A stretch of DNA of 64,000 nucleotides from Fomes fomentarius (GCA_022606135.1 JABYQN010000006.1:1922001-1986000), one strand, 5' to 3'; counted from the stretch's first letter, positions 23,252 to 35,301 are shown. A program made the numbers and translations. Notes: generated by a model not told the origin, from the letters alone.

Positions 23252-24280
23252 ATGTCTGCATCATCAGAACCGGAAGTAGACGGCTTTGAACAACGTCTCA
23301 GACAACGAGTGGCCGTGCAACCCAACCCACTTGAAACTGTCCCAGTCGACGCGGCACATCAGCCTCGAGGTCTCATCCCAAACACACCTCTCTCAGTCTC
23401 ACTCGTATCATTCCTCTTGGGCTCGCTCTTCTCCTTTGGCCTACTTCTGCTTGTGACCGAAGGATATGGGAGGTATTGGTGGACCACGTATCAGCTAGGC
23501 TTCTTCCTCGCCGTGTGGTCCGCCTTTCACTGGGGCGAGTTTGCAGTGACAGCAGGGTGGAATCGCGAGAAGTGCAGTGTGGACTGTGAGTGTTACGGCC
23601 GAATGACTTCTCACATCACTCGTTACTGACAAAGCATAGCATTCTTGCTGGAAAATGGGGCCCTATACCATATCGCGCATTCGTTCGCGCTCGCTGAGTA
23701 CCTGCTGACTTTGTACTTCAAACCCGAGTTGAAACAACAACCCTACGTTTCTCTCATTGGTGAGTCATGAACCTTTGCCACTACATTTTAGAGCATGCAT
23801 AACATTCAACTCAAACAACAGGGATTGTGTTCACTTTGATTGGACAGACGTTGAGGTCCACCGCTATGATTCATGCGGGTTCAAACTTCTCGCATATGCT
23901 AGCTCAACGGAAGTTGCAACGCCATGTGCTAGTCACTGACGGGATCTATAAGCGAGTCCTCTTGTCTTCACGCTTTCGTATTTTACAGATGCTGACTTCA
24001 GAATGCCACAGATGGTTCCGTCATCCATCGTATGCTGGGTTCTTCTATTGGGCACTTGGAACTCAACTTGTGCTTCAGAATCCGCTGAGTTTCACGGGGT
24101 TTGCAATCGTGCTCTGGAGATTCTTCCACAATCGAATTCAAGGTTTGTGGCCGCGATGCTGTACCATAGCTCGTACTAATCTCTTTGATAGAGGAGGAAA
24201 TGTATTTAATTCGGTTCTTCGGGGAAGACTACCGTAAATTTCGACGAACTGTAGGCACCATGATCCCATTCATACCTTGA
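23252..24280 (+). CDS. STE14: Protein-S-isoprenylcysteine O-methyltransferase (Ste14/ICMT)
   Basis: Five exons, 23252-23585, 23640-23759, 23822-23951, 24012-24142 and 24192-24280, give 267 aa, in the family range. Several membrane helices precede the conserved C-terminal core: HVLVTDGIYKWFRHPSYAGFF binds the methyl donor, FFHNRIQEEEMYLIRFFGEDY follows, and the protein ends FRRTVGTMIPFIP. The enzyme methylates the prenylated cysteine of CaaX proteins such as Ras and mating pheromones in the ER membrane. The third intron (23952-24011) appears to have a GC donor and is 60 nt without a stop, so reading through would insert 20 residues into the most conserved loop. The start at 23252 gives a normal N-terminus, although the frame stays open upstream to 22985. 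Confidence 0.92.
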
Positions 24281-24465
24281 CAGAAAGTTCTGGTGGAACT
24301 ATACATCGTCACGATGCTCTCACGTTGTACCAGCAGAGCGAGATGATGCGATTGTACAAGGATGTCGGCATGCATCATATTGTGGTCATAGCGGGAGTGA
24401 CAACATGCAGTTTTAGGGTCGTGAAATAACACCAATACACATGAATCTCCGACAACATAACACCC

Positions 24466-25194
24466 TCACTCCTGCTCGATAGTGCCCTTGTCTGACACGT
24501 AGATACCATCCAAGAACTTACGGATATCCTTGTTCCGTACCCGGCATACACCCTGGATGGATGCGGCTGTACGACGGACTCAGACGTGGGTCCTGATAGA
24601 ACATTAGGCTTACTCACCAGATTGTGATACGTTCTGTACGTCGGTACCCTCAAGGATGAGCTCGTCCTTCTGTGATTTTGACTCGGAGACGATGACACCA
24701 TCCAGCATAGACACGTTCCGGACAATCTTACGCATGAATGAGACGAAAGAGCACAGGTGAATAGACCATATCACAAACCTTCTCGCCCAAGAAATTCCGG
24801 ATCTCCAATGCGCGACCTCCGTCCTGGATGATGCAGTTGATGGGGAAGTGGGCGTATACAGCACGCATCTTGTATTGGAAGCCCTGCCATACGCCGATTC
24901 GCTGAAGATTCGTGGCATTATGCTCAGAGGACGAACCTTAGTGACCCCGGTGATCATGTTCGAGATGAGGGATCTGATCGTCCGTAGGCACGCAACGTGC
25001 TTGCGACCACCCTGCCATACTGCGAGGGTGACCTTGTCTGTCTTGCCTTTCACCAGCCGGATATCCATATCAATGTGTCGGACATTCTTGGTCAGTGTGC
25101 CGCGGGGACCCTTGACCGTGATAAGGCGAGACTTAATCTCGATGGTGACCCCCTCGGGAATGTCCAGTTCTTCGGTCTTAAGAACGTCCCGCAT
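24466..25194 (-). CDS. RPL9: 60S ribosomal protein L9 (uL6)
   Basis: Four exons, 25194-24937, 24883-24779, 24726-24618 and 24566-24466, give 190 aa, exactly the expected size. The sequence reads [97 protein letters not shown] and [19 protein letters not shown], with no gap relative to the family. It is a structural protein of the large ribosomal subunit near the GTPase-associated region. It is divergent from PCF11, and an untranslated leader intron upstream of the ATG is possible. Confidence 0.97.
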
Positions 25195-25772
25195 CTGCAG
25201 TAGAATATAAAGTCATTAGCGTCCGGTCAAAGTACATCCAAGTAGCAAAGGAGCAATCCATCGCGCTTCGCGCCGTTTCCAAGCAGGCTGAAGCATGTAA
25301 ACGTTCCATGCGACCAATGTAACTTGTAGCGGAATTCAGGAGCAGCGTACATACCTTGAGGAGTAGTAGGCGTAAGTCTTGAAGAGGTTGGTATGGATTT
25401 TGCGGCGGGAACGAGACTCGAGAGATTGGGCGCCACCGTGCCGGATTGGGAAAAATTGGGACTGGGCAAGGGTCTAACTGACCACGTGAGGAGGGTCGGA
25501 ATGAGAAACCGCTTTGCTGAGTTTGAATCGCTCCATGTTAGCCTGCTTGTGAGAACACGCGCCCACCACAACTTCATCATCGACCACCATCTGTCTTGCA
25601 CTTCGTGCAGCCCATCTGTAAGAGACAGTTTGAGAGGATACAACGAGTATCTGGTTTTCCCTTGTATTTGGGACACACATCCAGCTCTTTGGCTGTTCTC
25701 TCTCAGCAGTGTCTATCTGTTAAATCGCAACCATCCTCCTCCAGCCATCTGTTCCTTGAGTGGGCCACCGCG
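25195..25772. promoter_or_regulatory. Divergent promoter region between RPL9 and PCF11
   Basis: About 580 bp separate the two start codons. The RPL9-proximal part contains candidate splice sites that may form a leader intron. A CACGTG palindrome lies at 25483-25488. No other recognisable element and no additional gene were seen. Confidence 0.4.
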
Positions 25773-28289
25773 ATGTCGCTCTATCCTCAGAGTACCGCAT
25801 ACACCCAGATGCCCTATCCCGCGCAGGGCTATGGCGCGCCAGTGCCACCACCCAACGCCTTCGCCTACGCCGCTCCTCCTGTCCCTCAGCCGGTTTACCA
25901 CCTCGATTCGAACATGTTCCGACGTGACTACATGCAGCGACTATCTAACCTGACCGTGAACTCTAGGCCTATCATCCAGAGTCTTTCTATGTTTGCGCAG
26001 GATTACAGTCGTTTCGCGGACGTCGTCGTACAGTGCATAGAACAACACATTCGACGGGTGAGTCATCGTTTCCACGCTCTCGTCCCCTTGTCCCTATCAC
26101 CGCTCTTTGTGCATGTGTGGTGGTGGGTAGATCTTGTAGTTGTAGTCGTATGCCATGTCCTGTATTTAGTGCTTGCAGCTTGAGCAAAAACCACGCCTCG
26201 ATGATAGAGGTTGCGTGGGCTTGGGAGGGGTGGCCGCTGCACCGCGCTTGCTCAGGAAGCCTGCGGCATCTGCCGTTTTTTTGTTCCTTTTTGCTGTGCT
26301 GAAACCGTGGAATGCTGACTCATGCTCTTGCCCTTTCGGGTGTGCTGTGCGATAGGTGCCACCTTGGATGAAACTCCCGTCCTTTTATCTCCTCGACGCA
26401 ATATCGAAGAACGTCTACGACCCATATGCTCGTCATTTCGTTCCCGTCGTGGTCCGCCTGTTTCTCGACACATATGAAATCGTCGACCAATCAACCCGTA
26501 GCAAGATGGAAGAGATGCTCTTGACATGGCGCACAGGCGCCCCCAACGGCCGTGAACTTTTTGGAGTGGTTCCCCAACTAGCCATTGAGCGTCACATCTG
26601 GGGTGGCGAATCGACTCAGGCAGCGGTACGTTCACGTCGTAGGCATACGAAAAGCGTGCCTCTCAAATGTGCCCAACAGAGTGGTGGTGCTCGTAGTGGC
26701 AACTCCGGCATCTCTCAGGCGCAAGTCCTCAGTGAACTCGAGTTTGTGCTTGGCCAGAAGGAGAGGCTCCTGCAAACGAACCCGTATGAGAAGCTAACGC
26801 AAAGTCATATCACCGTTCTTCAACAAGTGAGTCCAAGCTGCTTATCTTACTCTATATCTCTGACTCATTCCTTAATAGCTCCGTGGCCTAGTGCAAGTGG
26901 GCGTATCGCAGGGCGAACTCGGTCAGATTCTCAATCAGTTACGGACACTGACGACTCCGGCTCCTGTCCCTGTACCTGTTGTACCCGCCGCCCCAACGTC
27001 GCAACAGTACACGGGGCCGCAATCGTTCTCTTCACCCCCTTCCATTTCCGTTGCACTTCCTGTGGCTCCGCAGTCTGCTTATAATGCGCAGCCGTCGTAT
27101 TATGCTCCGTTCGAGCAACCTAAGGCAGAGTCAATAGATCTCTCCCGTCTCTTATCATCGTCCCAGCCCTCTTCTGTACCGTCGACTTCAGCCGCCCCCG
27201 CCCCACCCGTTCCTGACATCGCCAACCTCTTCAGTGCGTTAGTGAAGGCAGGCGTGGTGTCTGCGACAGGTACCTCTACCGGTGCCGGCGCTACATCGAA
27301 GTCGTCAGAGTCCGCCCAATCCGCCGATCCCGAGCGTAGTGCCACGAGGACGCACCGACAGTTTGTGCTTTCGCACAGGGTCAAGCTCACCTCTTCTGAT
27401 ATCACTAGGTAGTCCCGCCAATTCAAATATTGTTCATTGCTAATATACAGTTTCAGACATCGTCCCCAAATCGCAGATCTGCTCTACAATCGACTATCAA
27501 CTCAATGCAGGCAATGTGGTTCCCGTTTCAATGACGGCCCGAACGGGAAGAAACAATTCGAAGACCATCTTGACACGCACTTCCGACAGAACCGCAAGGC
27601 CAGCCAGGCCGTGGGACGCGGTCATAGCCGCAGTTGGTTTATTACCATGGATGTACGTCATCTCTGATTCATTCTATCGTCGTGCTTTGTTTGACTCGTG
27701 ATACAGGATTGGACACACGGGGAGTCCGTTGATGTCAAGGGCAAGGGCCGTGCAGATGGACGCTCCATTGGCTCGAAGGCTGTCGCAGCGGAAGAGGCCG
27801 CTAGGCGTGAGGCTGAATTGAGGGCCATGTTTGTCGTTGTACCTCCCGGCGATGAGGCGAAACCGATATCATGTCCTATCTGTAAGGAGCACCTTAAGTC
27901 TGAGTTCTTAGAGGACGACGAGGAGTGGGTGTGGCGGAACGCGATCAAGAAGGACGAGAGGGTACGTTGTTCAGTGGACTCCGCTGTAATCACTGACTGA
28001 TCAGATTTGTGAATAGATATATCACGCAACGTGTCACGCGGAGGCGATCGCATCGAAGTCGAGTCTGGCTTCTCGTTTGCGGAATGAGACTGCGAGCCGT
28101 AGTCGTTCACGGACTCCTGAGAATCGTACGCCACCAAAGGTACTCGCAATGCTGAATGGAGATATGAGGAAATCGGAGACGCCAACGCCTTCGAAGCTCG
28201 CAGGTACCAAGCGCAAAGCTGAGGATGAAGGTCTCAGTTTTATCAAGAGCGAGGGTGGTGCACCCCAGGTGAAGCGAATGGCAACATAA
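25773..28289 (+). CDS. PCF11: mRNA cleavage and polyadenylation factor subunit Pcf11
   Basis: Seven exons, 25773-26057, 26356-26625, 26680-26826, 26879-27408, 27457-27652, 27707-27961 and 28017-28289, give about 651 aa. A Pro/Tyr-rich start precedes a CTD-interacting domain: FRRDYMQRLSNLTVNSRPII, DVVVQCIEQHIRRVPPWMKL, FYLLDAISKNVYDPY. A Pro/Ser-rich linker leads to two zinc-binding segments near the end, CRQCGSRFNDGPNGKKQFEDH and CPICKEHL followed by YHATCHAEA. This layout is specific for Pcf11, which binds the phosphorylated tail of RNA polymerase II and couples cleavage of pre-mRNA to termination. The first intron, 298 nt, is unusually long for this window. Confidence 0.95.
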
Positions 28290-28797
28290 CGTCTGTCCAG
28301 GTAAATGTGGCACGTCTTTCACGCTGGGATGGACTTGATACATGGCATACGTACACGGACAAGTGCTGGTTTCGTTGCGTCTGCATCGCATCACATCTCT
28401 TTATGTTTCATTATAGTTTCCGTGCATTGTAATATCGTACGCAAGGATATGAACACAACGCCGTTAGACTGATCATTGCATAGTGCTGTGTGAAGAATGT
28501 GTGACGGGACACAGGTTACACAGTGTACGGACGCATGGATCAACGCAAACAAACTTTGTCTCCAACCACCATCATCTCCAGCACACGCTCGTCTGATCTC
28601 ACACCCCCATCAATTGTTCCAGCTTTTCGAGCTGTACCATCCACTCGAGTAGAGGTGTGTAACGCGCGATCCCTGTCTTTTGACCATTTTGGTAGCCCTC
28701 CCCTCGTTCCTCTTCAGTTGAAACCCGTGGGTGTGTTCTATCTCCATGCGCCCCTTCCATCCTTCCATGAGCTCATCGTATGGCTAGTATACATATC
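28290..28797. other. Intergenic region PCF11 to SWT1-like gene
   Basis: About 510 bp of 3' flank and promoter. An open frame of 92 codons at 28523-28801 has no conserved look and I regard it as chance. Confidence 0.45.
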
Positions 28798-30206
28798 ATG
28801 ACTATGTCTAGTACATCTACCACGCCACCGTACGATAGTACGGTCGAACAATTGTACCATGCGGCCAACGATGTTGAAATGCAGGTGTGCTGCACAAGAC
28901 TTCCCATCGGCACCACATTCCGATCTGACCACCGAACTCTATAGGATGCATTCACAAACGCACAACAACAGTTTTTGTACATCGTAATCGATACGAACGT
29001 GCTCATCGACTACTGTGGCATCATCGAACGGTTCTGCGAGGACGTCGAAAGATCCACCTACCCTATCATGATCATCATACCCAGCGTCGTCTTGAGCGAG
29101 CTCGATGGGTGAGTATGAATAGATAGATGTTATCTATCGAAACGCCACACACCAACTGATAAGATTCATCATGCTTGTTGGGAACTGATACAGATTGAAG
29201 AATCGTCCAGAACTTCAGTGGTTCGCACGTCAGGCAACCACTTGGCTTCTGAAGAAGGTGAAGGAGCGGACGACCGTCAAGCTCCAAGCGTTGAAGGAGA
29301 CCCTCAGCCCCGGCGCCCCCGCCGAATCCGACGACATTCGGAAGAACGACCTTGCGATTCGAGATTGTTGTCTCTATTTTGCCGATAAGAACAGGGGTTA
29401 TGGCGCGCTCATGGTTACCATGGACAAGCTCCTCTGCCTGGAATGCCAGAAAGAAGGTAGGCAGTGCTCGGACCATCCGCCGAGCGACACCATCCTTCGT
29501 GATTGTGCTGACTAGTTCGCTGTCGTTTACAGGTCTCGAGACGTGTATACCACCTAGACGGAGTTGGTCAAGCCGTCTCCTTGCTCTGAGTCTGCCTGTG
29601 CCAGGTGTGGACGCGGGATCATTCCATGATCGAGAAGCCTTTCCGCGATACCGGCCGTCTCGGACTCGCGATCGTCTGGCGCAGACTGAAGGGCCGGCCC
29701 AAACGCATCTCGCAATCGTGGACGATGACATGATGGATATTGACGAAGCCGATCCAGCCGCTGCAGCGATGCCAGAGGAGTACATCCCTCTGCACGCACG
29801 CGACTCTCTGCATGCACAAATGGCGGAACATTTCACTATCGTCCTGAGAGATCTCGCCTATCGCATCGTCCAAGCCTGCGGCGATAGTCTGGCTGTGTCT
29901 AACTCGGCTCATGCGCCGGCGTACAAGAGAATAGAGTTCGGGAAGTGGACGGCCGGCCTGTGCCTCTCCTATTTACAGACGAAGAAGACGTTCAGATATG
30001 ATGCCTGGATGCCAAACTTTTTCGCTCGACGTGGGGAAGATGGGTGGCGTAGGGGGCAGGACTGGTCGCCTGCGATGTGGAACAAGGCGTTGGAGATGTT
30101 AGAGAAGGTTGGGAGAACTTTCGAGGATGGCGCGTTGCACAGTTCCATCACCGCTGTACGTCCCCATGTCCGAGAGGTATGGGAGGCCAAGCTGCGACCA
30201 AATTGA
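28798..30206 (+). CDS. PIN-domain RNA endonuclease, Swt1-like
   Basis: Four exons, 28798-28884, 28945-29108, 29194-29456 and 29533-30206, give about 395 aa. The PIN domain covers roughly residues 35-180: FLYIVIDTNVLIDY holds the first metal-binding Asp, SVVLSELDGLK the Glu/Asp pair, KNDLAIRDCCLYF and ALMVTMDKLLCLE the remaining acidic ligands. The C-terminal half has an acidic linker (DDDMMDIDEADP) and an all-helical domain with YIPLHARDSLHAQMAEH and FGKWTAGLCLSYLQTKKTF, which resembles the C-terminal part of Swt1. Yeast Swt1 cleaves faulty mRNPs held at the nuclear pore. Family assignment is good. The start could also be the Met two codons downstream. Confidence 0.8.
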
Positions 30207-30723
30207 TCTGCATCCCTGTGCCGAGTGCAAATGCTGAAGAAGGGGTGCGGCATGCTGTGTGTGCGCAGCTACATAGCCGGACATACGGCGGACATATGTA
30301 ATATATTATGTGGCAAATGTGGGGGAGGAGAGGAATGACCATATATGGGGGGTGATCGTAAAGAAATGACTGCCGAGAAGCGTAGGCGCTGGCTAGAAGC
30401 GGTTGTTGAATGGAAAATGGTAGCCGATGTTTGTGTTCGCTGGGCGTTGGCCGCAGTCCCACGGCGGCGGGAGCAGCGAGCTCGAGGACGACGGCGGCGG
30501 GGCAGGCTCAGGGGGCGGTGGGCGAGAATGAAATCATGGCTGGACAGCCTCTGGGAGACAGTGGGGCACCCCAAAAGGGGGAGCGCGAATGCTTCAGACC
30601 AGAGCTTGTTGTGCCTGGCAGGTCCGGCAGTCCCAGTATCCCACCGATAGAGCGCATACATCCACTTCTTCCTCTCCTTCCCTTCCTCTCCTTCACTCTC
30701 CCCACTCTCTCCCCTCCGCCCCC
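30207..30723. other. Intergenic region SWT1-like to GT32 gene
   Basis: About 517 bp. A GC-rich stretch at 30440-30530 encodes only repetitive Arg-rich frames and is probably not coding. A pyrimidine-rich tract at 30660-30722 runs up to the GT32 start codon, as is common in fungal promoters. Confidence 0.45.
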
Positions 30724-32326
30724 ATGTTACGACGACGGACCGTTTACGCCCTCTTATGTCTTCTTGCCACCGTTCTTGTTGGCACCGTCGTCGTGCTCTC
30801 CTCAATATCCTACTACCTCCACATCGATTACCCAGCCTACATAACCGATGAGGAGGTCCGCCTGGTGCTTAACGACACTCAACATACCATCCCGGAGCGC
30901 ATTCCACGGATTATCCACCAGACATGGAAATCGGAGACCCTCCCTGCTAAGTGGGCGAACGTGTCCCAGGGCTGTCGCGATATGATGCCGGACTAGTGCG
31001 TATTTCTTCTAATTATCCCCCAGCATACCCCTGACACGCACATCCAGCGAGTACATGCTTTGGACAGACGCGAGTGCGCGCGAATTCATCGCCCGTCACT
31101 ATGACTGGTTCCTCGACACCTTCGACGGATACACCTACCCTATTCAACGGGCGGATGCCATCCGCTACTTCGTGTTGTATCATTACGGGGGTGTGTACAT
31201 TGACCTCGACATGGGCTGCTTGCACCGCATGGACCCTCTGTTGGTCTACCCCGTCGTCCTCCCGAAAACCATTCCTGTCGGAGTTTCCAACGACCTCATG
31301 TTCTCGGAGAAGAACCATCTCTTCATGGGACAAACCATCCACAATCTCATGAAGTTCGATTACAACTGGGTCCTCAACTATCCCACTGTTATGTTCTCAA
31401 CGGGACCCATGTTCCTCTCTGCCCAGTATGGCGCGTGGACGTCAAGTCATCCTTCTACCCCTAGAATGCCGGGTGGCGAGGTCCGCATCCTCCCAAAGTC
31501 GCTCTACGGCAAGAACGCCCAGCCAGGAGAAGCGCCTCATTCTTTCTTCACCCACTACTACGGCAGTAGTTGGCACGCAGACGACGCCGCATTTGTTGGC
31601 TTCCTGGGAAAATGGGGCAAGGGGCTTATGTGGATCGGGTTGGGCGTGCTCATCTTCAGTATCATCCGTTTGGCCCTTGCACCGAGGCCGAAATCCCGCA
31701 GCTTCTCTCGCATTGGAGGATATGACGTTCTCATGCCCCGCTGGACGCAGAAGAACGGCCGGTGGTATCTTGACCTTGGCTGGTTTACTCTCCCAGCTTC
31801 TGGTATATCTACGACCCCACCATCCCCAATCTCTCTCCCTAGCGGGAGCATTTCCGACGAAGATGAAGTACAACTCCTTCCGCTCTACGACTCTTCACGA
31901 TCCGCGTCCCCCGCACCTTCCGACTTCTCCCTGGGCTTGGAGGCCCCCACCCCGAGTAATTCTTTGTTCGACCGCGTACGACGTGCCGGTAACCACGTCA
32001 TGGACTCTGTCTTTGGACCAGAAGAACCTCCTTCGACACCCTCACGCTCACGTCGGCGCAGGCTACGCCAGCGTGGAGTACTTTTCTTCCTTCCTGCGTT
32101 CCTGAACCCAGACCCAGACGAGGTGGACCCTATACCCTTCACTCCACACGCGCGCACCTCGTCATTCCTTCGGCAGCGCCCTGAAAACCTGTCGACTACG
32201 TCATTACCCCCAGAAAAGCAGCGCTATGCGGCCGACCTAGCACGCGCGGGATTGTCGCCCGCTGTCGACAGGCATGAACGCGCAGGGAGCTCGTCCTCCG
32301 ACGGTTCGTCGTCCACCGTTTGTTAG
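30724..32326 (+). CDS. GT32 glycosyltransferase (Och1/Sur1-type), type II membrane protein
   Basis: Two exons, 30724-30995 and 31048-32326, give about 516 aa. A short basic start and one hydrophobic segment (roughly residues 8-28) anchor the protein in the Golgi. The sugar-binding domain begins IPERIPRIIHQTWKSETLP. The catalytic DxD is in GGVYIDLDMGC near residues 143-145, preceded by YPIQRADAIRYFVLYHYGG. This matches family 32 enzymes such as Sur1/Csg1 and Och1, which transfer mannose to inositolphosphoceramide or glycoproteins. The sphingolipid branch seems closer because of a second membrane segment near residues 285-305 (GLMWIGLGVLIFSIIRLAL). The last 200 residues are Ser/Pro-rich with a basic patch (SRSRRRRLRQRG) and look disordered. 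Confidence 0.88.
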
Positions 32327-33696
32327 CGGGATTTCCCTCGGGCTGCGGCGCGCTAGGCGACGCGGACGCCCGGAGGGTGTGACATGGGAGGATTGGAGTG
32401 GGATATAATGTCAATGGACATATTGCGGCACATAGAGGATAGATGGTGAGACACGGGACGACCGGAAGCCCTGCCTATCTGCATCCCCTAAGTTGAGCTC
32501 GGCGAGTCGCCGAGCTCCGGAGGCAGGCGTGGGACCTCGGACGACGATGTTCTCCTCTCATTATACCTTCCCATTCATCACACCTTGTGTTCTGGAGGCG
32601 CATAGGTGCGAGTATACCATTTCCTCCACCAGTACCCGGACCCCGACGACACCACTGCGGCATCCCGGCGAGGCGCGCCCCGCTCTTCGACGTACCCAGT
32701 ACCGGTCGACGGTCGTTGTCGACATCGCTGGAGCCTGCGGAGGCTACAGCCCAATACGAAAGTTGCGCAAATACTGATCTCGAGAAGCAATCGTGCTTTG
32801 GCTGTGCCGTCTTCCGCTTGGCCACGGGCTTCTGTTTCCGCTGGGGTTGGCTGCGGCTTCCCCTCGCTATCCACGCACATTCGTTTTTCGCCTCGTCTCA
32901 CCGCCGCAGCCGCAGCTATCTCCCCTCACCCCCGTGCCGTCGCCGCCGCCACAGTCGTGCCGTGTACCTGTGCTTTGCGTCTATCGTTCTTTCCCTTCCA
33001 TTTTCCCCCTCGATAGACGCTTTCGCTTTTAGTTCTCATAGTCTTCCGTGTCGAACGTTCTCTCCTGCGCGTATATATATTATTTACGTAGTGGTCGCGA
33101 GATTGAGGAGCTGCGGGCTGGGCGGTATAAGTTGTGGTGGATGCGGTTTCTTACGGATAGTCTGGCAGTTGGTCATCGCTGTACATTGTTCAGCGATGCG
33201 GTAATCAATAGGGACTGGTAGAAGTTCTGAATACACGGTAGTTTACATTCACATAGTCAGGCAAATATATCCAATCTTTTGCTGTAACGTTCAATGCGTT
33301 GCGGCAGTCGGTGTGAGAGGGATGTCGAACTCGCGCATACCACCAGCGTTGCAACGGTCCAGACAGCGCAAGCAAGGTTATGGCTCTGGATCGAGTTCTG
33401 GAGATGCACAAGATCGGGCAGAATGGGAAGGTAAACCAGATGTATGTATTCTTTCTTTCGCCACTCGTACAAGCTGTCCATTACCTACTGCGACAGCCAG
33501 CTATCAAAGATGTTGTATACTTACGTTTTAATATGTTGGCCACGGTCCATTTTCGGATTTTCACAGTCCAACGTTCACCATCTACTACGCCCACACCCTT
33601 CATGCGGCCCCTACCGCATGGCCCAGTGATTCCCATCGATCGTGCCCCAGCCACATTCTATCGACCCGCACTATCAAACCTGACGCACCGAGAGCA
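32327..33696. other. Gene-poor region with hairpin
   Basis: About 1.4 kb between the end of the GT32 gene and the end of the polyol dehydrogenase gene. Open frames of 70-200 codons exist on both strands, the longest at 32587-33204, but they are low-complexity (Arg/Ser/Pro) and show no family resemblance. The plus strand is pyrimidine-rich at 32880-33020. An inverted repeat at 32495-32517 is listed separately. I see no gene I can support. Confidence 0.4.
32495..32517. repeat. Perfect 11-bp inverted repeat with 1-nt centre
   Basis: GAGCTCGGCGA is followed by one G and then its exact reverse complement. It lies about 170 bp after the GT32 stop codon. It is not followed by a T-run, and fungal genes do not use such hairpins for termination, so its role is unknown. 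Confidence 0.7.
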
Positions 33697-35301
33697 TTAT
33701 AGGAGATCGTTCGGGGAGACGTCGGGACCGGAGATGATCGCCTTGATGACGGCCTTGCCGTCCTCGCTCTTGCCAGCGCGCGTTGTCTGGAATGCCTCGA
33801 TGGCCTGTTCGAAGTTGAAGCGGTGCGTGACGAGCGGCTTGAGGTCGACCTTGCCCTGTGCGACGAGTGCGATGGCGAGGGCGTAGTCGCCGGGCTGGTG
33901 GCGGACATGAGTGTCAGCATTTGCCAGTGCCGGGGTAGGAATTTGGTTGTACTCACGCCGTAGCGGAAGGAGCCCTTGAAGTTGAGCTCCTTGACCAATA
34001 GTGTCGTGATAGGGATCTGGATCTCGGCAGGGCCCATACCGACCTACGGCGTGAACGCAGCGTACGAGTGAGCGTAGAGCATCGCAAGAGCTCAGGGGTA
34101 CGGTACGTACCTGGACAAACGTGCCACCGTGCTTCGCGATGAAGATACCGGTCTGGACTGACACCTCCGCACCACTGGCATCGAGGACGAGGTCAATGCT
34201 GTTGGGCCCGCGCTCCTCGATCTTGAGCTGCTCCATGAGCAGCTTCGCGTTCCGGCGGGAGTAATCGATGCGCGACTCGCCCTCCTGTAACTTGGGTGGG
34301 GTGTACGTCTCTGTCGCGGCGTATTGCTTCGCAAACTCGAGACGGCTGGGGACGATGTCGACTGCGATAACGCGCGACGCACCGAGCGCGCGCGCGACTG
34401 CCATACAGAGCAGGCCGACGGGGCCCGCGCCGAAGATCACTACAGACTGGTTGGTCTTGAGCTGAGCGATGTTTGCAACCGAGTGGATGGCGACAGAGAG
34501 AGGCTCCATCTGGATACATGCCTTCAGTCATTGGCTCGATGAATATGAGGATCAGCACTGTTCACCATTGCACCATCCTCAAGGGTGAGGTTGTCGGGAA
34601 GCTTGTAACAGAGGTCAGCGGGGATGGGGTAGTACCGTGCAAGGGTACCGTCGTACGGAGGCGTAGCCGCGAAGATAATGTCTGGGCAGAGCTACAGATG
34701 CAGATGCTGTGAGAAAACCCGTACTCAGAGACATTCTACGAGGCTCACCTCATATCGACCGCGTTTGCAGTCATCGCAAACGCGGCAGGTGGCGCCCGGC
34801 TCCATTGCGACACGGTCACCCTCCTTGAGGTGCTTGACCCGCTTGCCGACTGCATGTTGGGGGAGGGGTAAGGGGGGATTGGGGGCAAGGCGGACGCATG
34901 GTTCGCGGCGTACCTTTGTGCACGATACCCGCAGATTCGTGACCGAGGACCTGAATGTGTGTGTGAGAACTTCGGAGGTTAAGTCACAGGGGTGAGGTAC
35001 GTACCATGGGCTTCTCGACCACGAAGTCACCGATACGGCCAGCGACGAGATAGTGAACGTCGGAACCGCAAATACCTGGGCGACACAGTGAGAACAGGGT
35101 CGTGAGCATTGAATGGAAATCATGGGGATGTACCGGTCTTCTTCACTGCAACGAGAACCTCATCATCCTTGACTTCACACATGCGTGAGCAGTCGGAAGA
35201 ATTGAGCGAGAATGAGGGGAAGACATACTGTCGGGGATGGGACGCTCCTCGTAAACGACGTCCTCGACTTTGCGAAGAACGAAAGAGGGGTTGTTGGACA
35301 T
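33697..35301 (-). CDS. Zinc-dependent polyol dehydrogenase (xylitol/sorbitol/arabinitol type)
   Basis: Nine exons, 35301-35229, 35172-35134, 35075-35005, 34950-34914, 34849-34749, 34691-34566, 34509-34111, 34043-33957 and 33894-33697, give 376 aa. Catalytic zinc ligands appear in GICGSDVHY and LGHESAG. The structural zinc site has four Cys in [15 protein letters not shown]. The Rossmann loop is [12 protein letters not shown], and [10 protein letters not shown] places an Asp where NAD-specific enzymes have it. [25 protein letters not shown] and [12 protein letters not shown] complete the medium-chain dehydrogenase pattern. Members oxidise xylitol, sorbitol or L-arabinitol in pentose and hexose catabolism. 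The exact substrate cannot be told from sequence alone. The first acceptor is GAAG rather than CAG or TAG. Confidence 0.92.

Noticed and set aside
30345..30650. Arg-rich 101-codon frame upstream of the GT32 gene
   Set aside because: Its basic character comes from a GCG/CGG-rich tract and it sits in the likely promoter and leader of the GT32 gene.
32587..33204. 205-codon plus-strand frame in the interval after the GT32 gene
   Set aside because: Low-complexity Arg/Ser/Pro translation caused by pyrimidine-rich DNA, with no conserved segment.
33257..33481. 74-codon minus-strand ATG frame (starting MDSLYEWRKK)
   Set aside because: No family resemblance, no partner exons and ordinary composition. 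Probably chance.
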